Notes: generated by a model from the sequence alone, not told the origin. A DNA stretch of 64,000 bases from Bradyrhizobium canariense (GCF_900105125.1 NZ_LT629750.1:3720001-3784000), one strand, 5' to 3'. Shown: positions 36,790 to 47,694, numbered from the stretch's first letter. Translations and numbers: made by a program.

Positions 36790-37836
36790 ATGATGCTTGG
36801 TACGGATGTTTCTGGTCTGTCCACCACTGCGGCCAATGCTGCGGTGCAAGGACTATCGATCGTCGTGCCCTTGTATAACGAGGCGACGGGTTTAGCCGCT
36901 CTGCACGCGCGGCTGGGCGAGCTGGCAAAAAAGCTAAAAGAGAAATACGGCCTCGTTTGCGAGGTTGTTTATGTCGATGACGGCAGCGCCGACGCCACGC
37001 TCGGCATCGCACGTGGACTCAGCGCCGACGCGCTCGATGTTCAGGTGGTGTCGCTGTCCCGTAATTTCGGCAAGGAAGCAGCCCTGATGGCCGGGCTGGA
37101 TCATGCCAAGCGCGGCGCCGTTCTGTTCATGGACGGCGACGGCCAGCATCCGCCGGATCTGGTCGAGAAGCTCGTCGGTCACTGGATCGATGACGGCTAT
37201 GACGTGGTCTATACCGCGAAAGCGCATCGCGACAATGAATCGTTTCTCCGGCGCCTCGCCGTGCACGGCTTCTACTCGCTGATCAATTGGGGCGCGCGGC
37301 AGAAAATCCCGGAGGATGCCGGCGACTTTCGTCTGTTGTCGCCGCGTGCCGCAGCCGCGTTGCGGCAGCTTCCCGAGCGCAACCGTTTCTTCAAGGGCCT
37401 CGCTAGCTGGATCGGTTTTCGCCAGATCCGCGTCGATTACGAACCCGCGGCCCGCGCCCATGGCGTCACCACGTTCAGCGCCGGCCGGCTGCTCGGGCTT
37501 TCGATCGAAGGCCTGACATCTTTCTCGGTCGCGCCGCTGCGTCTGGCCAGCCTGCTCGGTGCAGTGCTCGCGACGGTGGCCTTCCTGTTCGGACTATCCA
37601 TTCTCTGGGAAACCTGGACGACCGGAAAGTCCGTCCCCGGTTATCCCTCGCTGGTGATCGGGCTGATGACGATCGGCGGCGTGCAGCTCATCATGATCGG
37701 TATTGTCGGCGAATATATCGGCAAGATTCTTTCGGAGCTGAAGGCGCGCCCGATCTACTTCGTGGCCGAGCACGTTGAGAAACGGGCCGAGGCGGAGAAA
37801 AGTATCAACGCCGACGAAAGGTCCGCGGCCGAATGA
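36790..37836 (+). CDS. Glycosyltransferase family 2 (polyprenyl-phosphate sugar synthase-like)
   Basis: 348 residues. The GT2 start is GLSIVVPLYNEATGLAALHA, followed by VVYVDDGSADATLGIA, SRNFGKEAALMAGLDHA and VLFMDGDGQHPPDLVEKL, which hold the donor and metal DxD-like positions. The YTAKAHRDNESFLRRLAVHGF region is as in dolichol/undecaprenyl-phosphate mannosyl or ArnC/GtrB enzymes. Two C-terminal membrane helices follow (LASLLGAVLATVAFLFGLSI, LVIGLMTIGGVQLIMIGIVG). It probably loads a sugar on undecaprenyl phosphate. The stop overlaps the next gene by four bases. Confidence 0.9.
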   Translation: MMLGTDVSGLSTTAANAAVQGLSIVVPLYNEATGLAALHARLGELAKKLKEKYGLVCEVVYVDDGSADATLGIARGLSADALDVQVVSLSRNFGKEAALMAGLDHAKRGAVLFMDGDGQHPPDLVEKLVGHWIDDGYDVVYTAKAHRDNESFLRRLAVHGFYSLINWGARQKIPEDAGDFRLLSPRAAAALRQLPERNRFFKGLASWIGFRQIRVDYEPAARAHGVTTFSAGRLLGLSIEGLTSFSVAPLRLASLLGAVLATVAFLFGLSILWETWTTGKSVPGYPSLVIGLMTIGGVQLIMIGIVGEYIGKILSELKARPIYFVAEHVEKRAEAEKSINADERSAAE

Positions 37837-38678
37837 ACGACGCCGCGACGCCGCGACGTATCTGGCTGTGCGCCGACGATTACGGCATAAGTCCCGGCGT
37901 CAACCGCGCCATTCGCGACCTGATCGAACGCGGCCGCCTCAATGCGACATCGGTCATGGTGATCGGCCCGGCGATCGGCCGCGACGAAGTCAATTCGCTG
38001 CAGACCGCGGCCGCAAGCCATCCGCGCTGCGCCATCGGCTTGCATGCGACATTGACGGCGCCGTTTCGGCCCCTGACCATGCACTTCAAGCCGATCGACG
38101 GCGGTCTGTTCCTGCCCTTCCCAAAACTGCTGCGCGCGGGCCTGCTGCGGCGGCTCGATCCCGAAATCATCTATGCCGAGTTGAGGGTGCAACTCGCCAC
38201 TTTCAAGGAATTGTTCGGCCGTGCGCCTGACTTCGTCGACGGTCACCAGCATGCGCAGCTATTTCCCCAGGTGCGTGATGCTTTTTTGACGGCGGTGAGA
38301 GAAGCCGCGCCTGGCGCCTGGGTGCGCCAATGTGGACGTCCTCAGCCACTGACGCGGCGGCTTGGCACGCCGAAGGCGATGGTGCTCGATATTCTCAGCG
38401 CACAATTCCGAAAGCGCGCCTCGCGCGCCGGCATCGCGTTCAATCCCGGATTTGCCGGCGCCTACGATTTCGCGCGGCAGTCCGATTTCGGCACGCTGAT
38501 GGGCGAATTTCTCGATGGGCTGCCTGAAGGCGGCCTCATCATGTGTCATCCCGGATTCGTCGACGACACGCTTGTCAGCCTTGACCCCCTGACCGGCCAG
38601 CGCGAACGCGAATATGCGTTCCTCGCCGGAGCGCATTTTCCGCCTTTGCTGGCGGCGAATAAAGTTACATTGGCCTGA
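37833..38678 (+). CDS. ChbG/HpnK family deacetylase
   Basis: 281 residues. The YdjC/ChbG-type carbohydrate deacetylase motifs are visible: LCADDYGISPGVNRAIRDLI with the metal-binding Asp pair, AIGLHATLTAPFRP with His, and DFVDGHQHAQLFPQVRDAF with His-x-His. GLIMCHPGFVDD is the later conserved His segment. Such enzymes deacetylate N-acetyl sugars; the HpnK branch acts on hopanoid-linked GlcNAc. ATGA overlap with the GT2 gene suggests joint transfer and deacetylation of a lipid-linked amino sugar. Its true substrate is unknown. Confidence 0.88.
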   Translation: MNDAATPRRIWLCADDYGISPGVNRAIRDLIERGRLNATSVMVIGPAIGRDEVNSLQTAAASHPRCAIGLHATLTAPFRPLTMHFKPIDGGLFLPFPKLLRAGLLRRLDPEIIYAELRVQLATFKELFGRAPDFVDGHQHAQLFPQVRDAFLTAVREAAPGAWVRQCGRPQPLTRRLGTPKAMVLDILSAQFRKRASRAGIAFNPGFAGAYDFARQSDFGTLMGEFLDGLPEGGLIMCHPGFVDDTLVSLDPLTGQREREYAFLAGAHFPPLLAANKVTLA

Positions 38679-38795
38679 TATCGCTCAGGAAACCTGGCCG
38701 TTTTGTCGCATACAGAAATTTAATCCGGCCCAGCACTATTTGCGACGCAAAACTCCCCTACATCTTGCGCGCGTCCTACAACGAGGGAGAACGCC

Positions 38796-39617
38796 ATGAC
38801 ACCGCAAGAACGCCAATTGATCGACGATCTTTTCGACCGGCTTTCGAAGTTGGAGGGCACGCCACGCGATCCGAATGCCACGGCCGCCATTGCGCAGGGC
38901 CTGCGTATCGCGCCCAATGCCGTCTACGCGCTGGTGCAGACGGTGCTGGTTCAGGACGAAGCGCTCAAGCGCGCCAACAGTCGCATTCAGGAACTGGAAG
39001 CCGGCGGCGCGCCGGAACAGAATCAATCCGGCGGCTTTCTCGATTCGATGCGCGATGCGATTTTCGGCCAGAACCAGTCACACGGTTCGGTGCCGAACGT
39101 ACCGCCACCCGGCGCGGCCAACCGCCCGGTCTGGAACAGTGGCCAGGTGCTGCCGCAGGCGCAGTCGCCGGGGCATTACGATCAGGGCCCGTACAATAAT
39201 CAGAGCCAGTATGGGCAACCTTATGGGTCTCCCCAAGGTCCGGCCGGCGGCCCGATCGGCGGAGGTGGCGGTTCGTTTCTCGGAACGGCAGCGGCTGCGG
39301 CCGCCGGCGTGGTCGGCGGATCGCTGCTGCTCAACAGCATCCGCTCGATGATGGGCGGCAGCCACCAGAGCTTCGGCGATACCGCCGTACTCGGAGACAG
39401 AGCCACAAGCCAAAATCCCTGGAGCGATCAATCCGGCAGCAACCTCGCGCGCGACGCCGGCATCAACGACGTGGCCTCATCGCAAGATCGCAACGATGAC
39501 AGCTCGCGCACCGGATTGTTCGATTCGGCGTCAAACGATCAAGACGATGACGATCGCGACGACATGGATCTTGATTCGGATAATTTCGGCAACGACGGCG
39601 ACAACGACTACGCCTGA
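38796..39617 (+). CDS. DUF2076 domain-containing protein
   Basis: 273 residues. The N-terminus MTPQERQLIDDLFDRLSKLE with AQGLRIAPNAVYALVQTVLV and ALKRANSRIQELE is the typical DUF2076 helical pattern. A Gly/Gln/Asn/Pro-rich middle (residues ~75-155) follows. Then a glycine-rich hydrophobic stretch (SFLGTAAAAAAGVVGGSLLL) may be a membrane segment, and the C-terminus is an acidic Asp-rich tail. A strong hairpin terminator follows the stop. It is probably envelope-associated; function unknown. Confidence 0.88.
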   Translation: MTPQERQLIDDLFDRLSKLEGTPRDPNATAAIAQGLRIAPNAVYALVQTVLVQDEALKRANSRIQELEAGGAPEQNQSGGFLDSMRDAIFGQNQSHGSVPNVPPPGAANRPVWNSGQVLPQAQSPGHYDQGPYNNQSQYGQPYGSPQGPAGGPIGGGGGSFLGTAAAAAAGVVGGSLLLNSIRSMMGGSHQSFGDTAVLGDRATSQNPWSDQSGSNLARDAGINDVASSQDRNDDSSRTGLFDSASNDQDDDDRDDMDLDSDNFGNDGDNDYA

Positions 39618-39640
39618 TGAATTCCGTCGGCCTAAAATAA

Positions 39641-39675
39641 AAACGGCCGCTCGAATGGAGCGGCCGTTTGTTTTT
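39641..39675. terminator. Bidirectional terminator between DUF2076 and L,D-transpeptidase genes
   Basis: A perfect 12-bp stem (39641-39652 with 39658-39669) with a 5-base loop is followed by T-rich sequence on the plus strand (TTTGTTTTT). A-rich sequence on its left side gives T runs on the minus strand. It serves the two convergent genes. Confidence 0.85.
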
Positions 39676-39690
39676 CCAGCCCAGAAAAAA

Positions 39691-40512
39691 TCAGATCACC
39701 ACGACCTTCGCGCCGACATTGACGCGGTCATAGAGGTCGATCACGTCTTGATTGCGCATCCGGATGCAGCCGGATGAGACGTTGGTGCCGATCGTCCAGG
39801 GCTCGTTGGAGCCGTGGATGCGGTAGAGCGTCGAGCCCAGATACATCGCGCGCGCGCCGAGCGGATTGTCGGGGCCGCCTGCCATGTGCCGCGGCAGGTC
39901 GGGACGACGCTGCAGCATCTCCGACGGCGGCGTCCAATCCGGCCATTCCTTCTTCGCAGAAACCGCCTTCACGCCCGACCAGGTAAATCCAGGTTTGCCG
40001 ACACCGATGCCGTAGCGCAACGCCTTGCCGTTGCCCTCGACCAGAAACAGAAACTTGTTGGGCGTATCGACGATGATGGTGCCGGCTTTTTCCTTGCCGT
40101 CATAATCGACCATCTGCTTCTCAAATTTCGGATCGAAGGGGCGCTGCCTGGGATCGTTGACGGCGTCCTGCTGAGGCTCGGCCTGCTGCGGATCCATTTG
40201 CGGCAACAGGGCACGGCGCGGTTCGTAGGAGGGCTGCTGCTGATACATTGGTGGCTGCTGCTGGTACTCAGGCTGCTGCGGATAGCGCCCGCCCTGCTGC
40301 TGTCCGTCGCCGAACAGGAATTCGATGAAGCCGCCACCCATATTGGAGCGTTCGTTATAAGCGGTTCGCATTGGCGCGGCGGACTGCGCGTTTTGATTGG
40401 CGTAGATCACCGTGGGGTCCGGAAGCGTCGCGTCGAGCGCGGCGGCCTGGTGAATTCCGGTGGCTAAAAAAGATGCGCCGGCAAGCAGCGCAAGGGGCAT
40501 TTTTCTGAACAT
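39691..40512 (-). CDS. L,D-transpeptidase (ErfK/YbiS/YcfS/YnhG)
   Basis: 273 residues from the ATG at 40512. Signal peptide residues 1-~26 (KMPLALLAGASFLATGIHQ). A Gln/Pro-rich linker of about 50 residues follows, with repeats such as YQQQP. The catalytic YkuD domain follows with TIIVDTPNKFLFLVEGNG, YRIHGSNEPWTIG, and the active Cys in NVSSGCIRMRNQDVIDLYDR. The enzyme forms 3-3 crosslinks in peptidoglycan or attaches proteins to it in the periplasm. Longer 5' starts are less likely. Confidence 0.92.
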   Translation of the reverse strand: MFRKMPLALLAGASFLATGIHQAAALDATLPDPTVIYANQNAQSAAPMRTAYNERSNMGGGFIEFLFGDGQQQGGRYPQQPEYQQQPPMYQQQPSYEPRRALLPQMDPQQAEPQQDAVNDPRQRPFDPKFEKQMVDYDGKEKAGTIIVDTPNKFLFLVEGNGKALRYGIGVGKPGFTWSGVKAVSAKKEWPDWTPPSEMLQRRPDLPRHMAGGPDNPLGARAMYLGSTLYRIHGSNEPWTIGTNVSSGCIRMRNQDVIDLYDRVNVGAKVVVI

Positions 40513-40807
40513 CGACGTACTCTGTACTATTTCGCCGTGGGAGCGCCCGAAGTGGCGCCGTTGCACGCGGTCAATAGAAATCAAAACCGCATCGGTTTGG
40601 TAAACAGAAACGCCATTTCGATTCACCACGTCGTCAGGTGCGCGTGCTTTTGCCCGGTAGCGTTTATTTTCGATGAATGCAGGTGGTGCATGGTTAATCG
40701 TTGGTGTGCGACGGCCGGCAGAGAGACTTCAGAACAGGTTCCGGCGTGAACCCGGCGTTAAATCGCATCTGCTTAAAAGGTGGCGAGTGCAGTTCAGGGA
40801 AGTTCTC

Positions 40808-41575
40808 ATGCCGATTCATCGTAGACGTTTTCGTGTCGAACAAGCCGTTGTTAGCGATATGCCGATGCCCTCAGTTGCCGACGAAGATGTCGGCCCGATG
40901 CATCGCGAGATCATGAGCGAACTGCGCGCGATCCGCAGCCACATGGCTTCCCCCGGCCGCAGCGCCGCAGCGGAAGCCGGCAAGCAGGTTTCGGCGGAGG
41001 CCGCCGATGCCCATGCAATGCTCGAAACCTATCGGGCCCAGATCGAACAGTGCGAGAAACTCAAGGTGGAACTCGACCTTATTTACGATGCCATCAGCCG
41101 GACCAAGCGGGAAATCGCAGTGCTGCATGGCGCGAGCTTCAACGGCGAGGAGATGGCCCGGGTCAACGGTGAACTCGGCGCCGTGGTGGGCGGCACCGAA
41201 GAAGCCACACAGCAAATCCTCGAAGCAGCCGAATCGATCGACCAGGCAGCGACTGCGCTGACCAGCGTGAACTCGATTGATCAGCAAAAGCTGCTTGCCG
41301 AAGAAATCCAGGAGCGCGTCGTCTCGATTTTCGAGGCCTGCAACTTCCAGGATCTGACCGGTCAGCGCATCAAGAAGGTGATGACCACGATGAAATTCAT
41401 CGAAAACCACATCACCGTCATGATGGATATCTGGGGCGGCGTCGATGCGATCAAGGCTCACGCGCCGCCGATCGTCGATACCCGCGAAGGCGACGAAAAG
41501 CTGCTCAACGGTCCGAAGCTGGACGACGACATCGGCCACGCCTCGCAGGACGATATCGACGCGCTGTTTGACTGA
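40808..41575 (+). CDS. cheZ: Protein phosphatase CheZ
   Basis: 255 residues from the ATG at 40808, with AGGGAAG upstream; an earlier in-frame start is non-coding-like. The helical CheZ pattern is clear: EETYRAQ-like helices, then AEEIQERVVSIFEACNFQDL and TGQRIKKVMTTMKFIENHIT. The DLTGQ motif carries the catalytic Asp and Gln that dephosphorylate CheY-P. The C-terminus ends in acidic DDIDALFD, a CheY-binding tail. CheZ of this type is common in alphaproteobacteria. No other che genes are in the window. Confidence 0.88.
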   Translation: MPIHRRRFRVEQAVVSDMPMPSVADEDVGPMHREIMSELRAIRSHMASPGRSAAAEAGKQVSAEAADAHAMLETYRAQIEQCEKLKVELDLIYDAISRTKREIAVLHGASFNGEEMARVNGELGAVVGGTEEATQQILEAAESIDQAATALTSVNSIDQQKLLAEEIQERVVSIFEACNFQDLTGQRIKKVMTTMKFIENHITVMMDIWGGVDAIKAHAPPIVDTREGDEKLLNGPKLDDDIGHASQDDIDALFD

Positions 41576-41628
41576 AAATGAGGTTGCCCGTCGCCGGATA
41601 AACCTCCGGCGACTTCATCCTTGATCCG

Positions 41629-41660
41629 AGCGCCGGCCATTCGCCGGCGCTTTTTATTTT
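41629..41660 (+). terminator. Rho-independent terminator after cheZ
   Basis: A 9-bp stem AGCGCCGGC (41629-41637) with GCCGGCGCT (41643-41651) and a CATTC loop is followed by TTTTTATTTT. A second 8-bp hairpin (41591-41612) lies just upstream. Confidence 0.8.
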
Positions 41661-41741
41661 GCTGGAGATATCGACCGCACGGATGTCATGCAGCCGCCTT
41701 CGCATCGTCTCTGGGCTGTAAAGGATCGAGACTGCGACCGG

Positions 41742-42251
41742 TCAGGCCTTGGGCCCGCAGCGGACGTAGACCATGTTGCCGTAGCGGGTCGCGGCATCCT
41801 TGTCGATGAAGCGGGTGACCATGACGCGCCCGTCGAAGGAAACGATCTCGCGGTCTTGCTCGCCACCGGCCGGCCCGGCCGGTCCGATGTAATTCTTGCC
41901 GCCTGGGCTGCCCTTGAGGTCAAGCTCCTGCGGCGTCGCCTGATCGGCCAGATGCATGACCACGCCACCATGGGCGCCGGCACCAATCACGTAGGGCTGC
42001 TTGCACTGTCCCCGGGCTGCGGCTTCGGTGCGCACGCGGTCTTTCGGGTCCTGGAATGAGGCGAGACCCCAGCGGCCGACAAGCTCGTCCGAGCGGATGC
42101 TGGCCGGCATTTCCGGCGCTACGCCGGGTTCGGGCGCCGCCGTGGGCGACGATGACGTCAGGCTCATGCTGCCGCACGCGCCGAGAAACATCGTTAGCGC
42201 CGAGACGATCCCCAGATTGGCAACCGTTCGTACGCTACGTGACCTGACCAT
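41742..42251 (-). CDS. Putative lipoprotein, unknown function
   Basis: 169 residues from the ATG at 42251, preceded by GGGGGATGCC. A lipoprotein signal peptide is clear: LGIVSALTMFLGAC with Cys at ~residue 26. A Ser/Pro/Ala-rich linker and a compact domain follow: ELVGRWGLASFQDPKDR, QPYVIGAGAHGGVVMHLAD and REIVSFDGRVMVTRFIDKD. The pattern is typical of small outer-membrane-attached or periplasmic proteins. Not recognised. It diverges from groES, which shares the region 42252-42581. Confidence 0.75.
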   Translation of the reverse strand: MVRSRSVRTVANLGIVSALTMFLGACGSMSLTSSSPTAAPEPGVAPEMPASIRSDELVGRWGLASFQDPKDRVRTEAAARGQCKQPYVIGAGAHGGVVMHLADQATPQELDLKGSPGGKNYIGPAGPAGGEQDREIVSFDGRVMVTRFIDKDAATRYGNMVYVRCGPKA

Positions 42252-42405
42252 GGCATCCCCCGGGCTAAATTCTTGGCCGCTTCCGTCCAGCAGCCAATCG
42301 CAAAACTGCTTTCGGAGCAATGACGTCCAGCAAACTACGCTGGCGCTCCGATTTGGTTTCCTTCGCAGCATCCTATACCAGCCTAACCAAGGACTTAAGC
42401 CTCTG

Positions 42406-42433
42406 CTTGACAGGATCGGCGCCACGCCATATT
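42406..42433 (+). promoter_or_regulatory. Promoter of groESL
   Basis: CTTGACA (42406-42412) and CCATATT (42427-42433) form a promoter 5' of the CIRCE. It matches both a sigma-70-like TTGACA box and the alphaproteobacterial RpoH pattern (CTTGA and CCATAT-type elements). The downstream CIRCE begins 15 bases after the -10 box. Confidence 0.55.
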
Positions 42434-42448
42434 CCCCCGGGCGCACGA

Positions 42449-42475
42449 TTAGCACTCCGAGAGCCCGATTGCTAA
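42449..42475 (+). promoter_or_regulatory. CIRCE operator of groESL
   Basis: TTAGCACTC at 42449-42457, a nine-base spacer and GATTGCTAA at 42467-42475 match the CIRCE consensus TTAGCACTC-N9-GAGTGCTAA with one mismatch in the right arm. It lies 106 bases before the groES ATG and should bind HrcA. Confidence 0.9.
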
Positions 42476-42581
42476 GGGATGCGAACTGTCCGGCGCCATC
42501 GGGGCGTCGAATACGTCTCGTATCTTGAGCCGCTTTCGATGGCAAACCAGATCTCAGAACCGAGCCTCCAGAGGAACCGTC

Positions 42582-42878
42582 ATGGCTAAAACCAAATTTC
42601 GTCCCCTGCATGACCGTGTTGTGGTCAAGCGTATCGACGCCGAAGAAAAAACCAAGGGCGGAATCATTATTCCGGACAGCGCCAAGGAAAAGCCTTCGCA
42701 GGGCGAAATCACGGCGGTCGGCCCCGGCGGCCGCGACGAAGCGGGCAAACTGATTCCGATCGATCTCAAGGTGGGCGATCGCGTATTGTTCGGCAAATGG
42801 TCCGGCACCGAGGTCAAGCTCGATGGCGAGGAACTCCTGATCATGAAGGAGTCGGACATCATGGGCGTACTGGCCTAA
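42582..42878 (+). CDS. groES: Co-chaperonin GroES
   Basis: 98 residues with GAGGAACC upstream. The sequence is typical: [20 protein letters not shown], the mobile loop [34 protein letters not shown] and [20 protein letters not shown]. GroES forms the heptameric lid on GroEL. The downstream groEL gene begins 161 bp after the stop, an unusually long gap filled by palindromic repeats. The operon is controlled by the CIRCE upstream. Confidence 0.97.
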   Translation: MAKTKFRPLHDRVVVKRIDAEEKTKGGIIIPDSAKEKPSQGEITAVGPGGRDEAGKLIPIDLKVGDRVLFGKWSGTEVKLDGEELLIMKESDIMGVLA

Positions 42879-42890
42879 TCACAACGTCAC

Positions 42891-44686
<1,796 letters not shown>

Positions 44687-44710
44687 AAGCCTGCAACCAC
44701 CAATCGATCA

Positions 44711-44740
44711 GAAGGCCGCCTCCGGGCGGCCTTCTTTTTT
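44711..44740 (+). terminator. Rho-independent terminator of groESL
   Basis: A 10-bp stem GAAGGCCGCC (44711-44720) with GGCGGCCTTC (44725-44734), a 4-base loop and TTTTTT (44735-44740) directly after. Confidence 0.95.
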
Positions 44741-44829
44741 GGCGAATGGTAAAGGAGGTTTGCACCCCGGGGTTTCGGCCGGTATCGAGAGAGTTCCGGC
44801 TCCCGATTCTGCTCTTTGAGGAATTTAAT

Positions 44830-46026
44830 ATGCGCGCGCTTCTGCTCTGCCTGGTCGGGCTGATGACAGCCTCCTCGGATCTCGCCTTCGCCGACATGAA
44901 GCTTTCGACCAAGCCTGCCGCGGGCGCCAACGAGGTCAGATATTTCACCTCGATCGACGGCCTGATGGACGGCAATGCCGACGTCATCCTCAAGGAAACC
45001 CGCCAAGGCAAGACCGTCACCTCGGCGACGCTCGATCTCTGCTATCCCGTCGAGAAAGGCTCCGATCGCAAGGACCGCTTTGTCGCCAACCTCGCGGTCA
45101 ACGGCCAGACCCTGACCGGCGCCACCCAAAGCCTCGGTGACAAATTGCCCGTGACCGTGAACCTCACGCGCCGGCCGACCGGCGATACCTTCGAATTCAA
45201 GGGCAAGATCAGCATCGGCCAGGCCGTGACCGAGGTGACCTCTTCGGACAATTCCGATCTGAGCGAGCGGGAATTCCAAGACAACCAGTCCACCGATGAC
45301 GGCATCACCGCGGCGCCAAAGGATTTTACCGAGGTTTCTCCTGAATCCGTCGCGGTCAGGGTGAAGCTGGACGCGGCGGCGGATTTCCTCAGGGGATTGA
45401 AGGGACAGGACCTCGAGGTTTCCTTGAGCGGCCTTGCCGTCACATGCGACGCACTGCGCGCCGGCGAGCAGACCATCAATATTACCGTCGATCCGGATCG
45501 TGCGGCGGCACTGATTGCCAAGGCCAAGTCAGCACCCGGGGTGGTTTCCGCCGGCTGGACCACCGGAATCGTGGAAATGGACCGCACCATTCGTTTCGTG
45601 GCTACCGACTGGCGCGACGGCGAGAAGCTCAACAAGGACAAGCTCGCCACCGCGATCGCCAACGTGCTGACGAAGACGCTTGCGGCGAAATCGTCATCCT
45701 CGGCATGGGACGCCAGCACCGGAAAGCTTAAATTAACCTTCAAGCGCCCGAGCCAGATATACCCGGCTCTCGACCTGACCGACACGATCGAAGTCAATGC
45801 CCTGGTGGCGTCGGACAAGCCCGGCGCATCCGACCGGCTGATGTTGTGGATCAGCACGCCGATCATCTCGACCACCGATGAAGGCGCCGGGCCAAAGCTC
45901 AATCTGGCCGACGATTCCAGCAGTGACGAGGAAGGCGATCCAAAGGACGACAACGGCTCCGTCGACGCGCTGGCAAAGGAATTCAGAGCCCAGCGCTGGG
46001 ACTCGGACAAATCGGCCTGGAAATAG
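44830..46026 (+). CDS. Secreted hypothetical protein
   Basis: 398 residues from the ATG at 44830 after GAGGAATTTA. A signal peptide is visible (LLLCLVGLMTASSDLAFA, cleavage near FADMK). The remainder is a beta-rich protein with KTVTSATLDLCYPVEKGS, TVNLTRRPTGDTFEFKGKIS and RTIRFVATDWRDGEKLNKDK, and an acidic Ser/Asp-rich stretch (DDSSSDEEGDPKDDNGSVD) near the C-terminus. It contains two or three cysteines. No family is recognised. It follows the groEL terminator and is separated from the oxidoreductase gene by 123 bp. Confidence 0.75.
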   Translation: MRALLLCLVGLMTASSDLAFADMKLSTKPAAGANEVRYFTSIDGLMDGNADVILKETRQGKTVTSATLDLCYPVEKGSDRKDRFVANLAVNGQTLTGATQSLGDKLPVTVNLTRRPTGDTFEFKGKISIGQAVTEVTSSDNSDLSEREFQDNQSTDDGITAAPKDFTEVSPESVAVRVKLDAAADFLRGLKGQDLEVSLSGLAVTCDALRAGEQTINITVDPDRAAALIAKAKSAPGVVSAGWTTGIVEMDRTIRFVATDWRDGEKLNKDKLATAIANVLTKTLAAKSSSSAWDASTGKLKLTFKRPSQIYPALDLTDTIEVNALVASDKPGASDRLMLWISTPIISTTDEGAGPKLNLADDSSSDEEGDPKDDNGSVDALAKEFRAQRWDSDKSAWK

Positions 46027-46149
46027 CCGTTTCGGGCGATGCCGGGTAACGTCCGGTGCACGCTTTCCATGCAATCGTGCATTTGACATGCCGCCCCCGA
46101 GCGGCAATGAACCATCCATATGGTCAAGAATTTCAGGGTTTTGGGCTGA

Positions 46150-47694
46150 ATGGCGCGCTATGACGTAGTGGTGATCGGCGCCGGCCTTGGAGGCCTGACA
46201 GCCGGCGCGATCCTGGCGCGTGCGGGACGCAAAGTCCTTATCATCGAGCGCAGCAATTCGGTCGGCGGCGCGGCGTCGAGCTACAAATCCGGCGATCTGT
46301 TCGTCGAGGGTTCCCTGCACGAGACCAGCGATCCGCACGATCCCCGCGATCCGAAACACGATGCGCTGACGCGCGCGGGCGTTATCGACGCGGTCAAATG
46401 GATTCCGTCCGGCGTGTTTTATGAAGTGCGCGGCGGCCCGCTCGATCGGCCGTTCGTGATGCCGGACAATTTCGACGAAGCACGGCGCGCGCTGACCGAG
46501 CGTTTCCCGGAGGCCCGGTCAGGAATCGAGCAGTTGCTCGGCGAGATGGAACGCATCGCCTCCGCTGTGGGCACGCTGTCGAAAAGCGCCGGCGCGTCGA
46601 GGAATCCGCGCGAAAATGTCGGCGCGCTGTTGAAACTGGCGCCTGCGATCGGGGACTGGCGCTTGTCGTTGTCCGAGAAGCTCGATCGGGTTTTCGGCGA
46701 CAATGAAGCCGTCAAATGCGCGCTTGCCGCCAACCTCTCCTACTTTCACGACGACCCGGGGACGTTGTGGTGGATCTTCTTTGCGATGGCGCAGGGAAGC
46801 TACCTGCAAAGCGGCGGCCGCTACGTGCAAGGCGGCTCGCAGCGGCTCTCCAGCGCACTCGCCCGCGCCGTCAGGGTCGCCGGCGGAGAGGTGCTGGTGC
46901 GCCGCATCGTCAACAGTGTCGCTCTGGATGCGCAGGGCCAAACCAGCACCGTTAGCCACACCGCGCGCGACGGCAGCGATCCGCAGACGGTCGAGTGCCG
47001 GCGGATTATCGGCAACGCCGCGCCGGAGACGCTGGCGGCCCTGATGCCTGCTTCGGCTGCGGAAAAGCTCAGGGAAAGCTACGCGCAGCAAACGCCCTCG
47101 GCTTCGCTATTTGCGCTCACGCTCGGCCTATCGAGGCCGCCGCGCGAATTCGGGATCAACGTCTACTCCACGCAGTTGCTGCCGCGCGACATGACACGGC
47201 TATCCGACTACGCGAAAGGCGCGGCACTGATGGCGGCCGAGCCTGGCGAGCAAATGCCGCCGATGTCCGTGGTCGATTACGCGGCGATCGATTCCGGCGT
47301 TCCGGCTCCGCCCCATGTGCTCTCGATCCTCGGGCCCGACCATCTGTCGAACTGGGACAGTTCGGACATGGACGCCTATCGCGAAAAACGCGGCCGCTGG
47401 CAGGCGGCGATCGTGCGTTATCTCGATTCGATTTATCCGGGCCTTGCGAACGGCGTCGTCGCATCGTCGTTCAACAGCGCGTTATCGGTCCGGCAATACC
47501 TCAATGCGCCCCATGGCGCGGTTTATGGGTTTGCGCCGGCGCCGCAGCGCTCGACCCGGCGTATTCCAAGACGCTCGCCGCGCACCGTGGTGCCCGGACT
47601 TTATCTGGCCTCGGCCTATGCAGGTTTCGGCGGCTATTCCGGCGTCGTGCAATCCGCCGGCGCATGCGCCGACATGATCCTTGGTGAAGGCTAA
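46150..47694 (+). CDS. FAD-dependent phytoene desaturase-like oxidoreductase
   Basis: 514 residues. The N-terminal dinucleotide-binding fold is YDVVVIGAGLGGLTAGAILA, followed by VLIIERSNSVGGAASSYKSG. The middle has YVQGGSQRLSSALARAVRVAGGE-like features of CrtI/retinol-saturase proteins. A C-terminal FAD-contacting strand reads VPGLYLASAYAGFGGYSG. Carotenoid or other lipid desaturation or isomerisation is possible; the substrate is unknown. No crt genes adjoin it. It uses the ATG at 46150. Confidence 0.85.
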   Translation: MARYDVVVIGAGLGGLTAGAILARAGRKVLIIERSNSVGGAASSYKSGDLFVEGSLHETSDPHDPRDPKHDALTRAGVIDAVKWIPSGVFYEVRGGPLDRPFVMPDNFDEARRALTERFPEARSGIEQLLGEMERIASAVGTLSKSAGASRNPRENVGALLKLAPAIGDWRLSLSEKLDRVFGDNEAVKCALAANLSYFHDDPGTLWWIFFAMAQGSYLQSGGRYVQGGSQRLSSALARAVRVAGGEVLVRRIVNSVALDAQGQTSTVSHTARDGSDPQTVECRRIIGNAAPETLAALMPASAAEKLRESYAQQTPSASLFALTLGLSRPPREFGINVYSTQLLPRDMTRLSDYAKGAALMAAEPGEQMPPMSVVDYAAIDSGVPAPPHVLSILGPDHLSNWDSSDMDAYREKRGRWQAAIVRYLDSIYPGLANGVVASSFNSALSVRQYLNAPHGAVYGFAPAPQRSTRRIPRRSPRTVVPGLYLASAYAGFGGYSGVVQSAGACADMILGEG

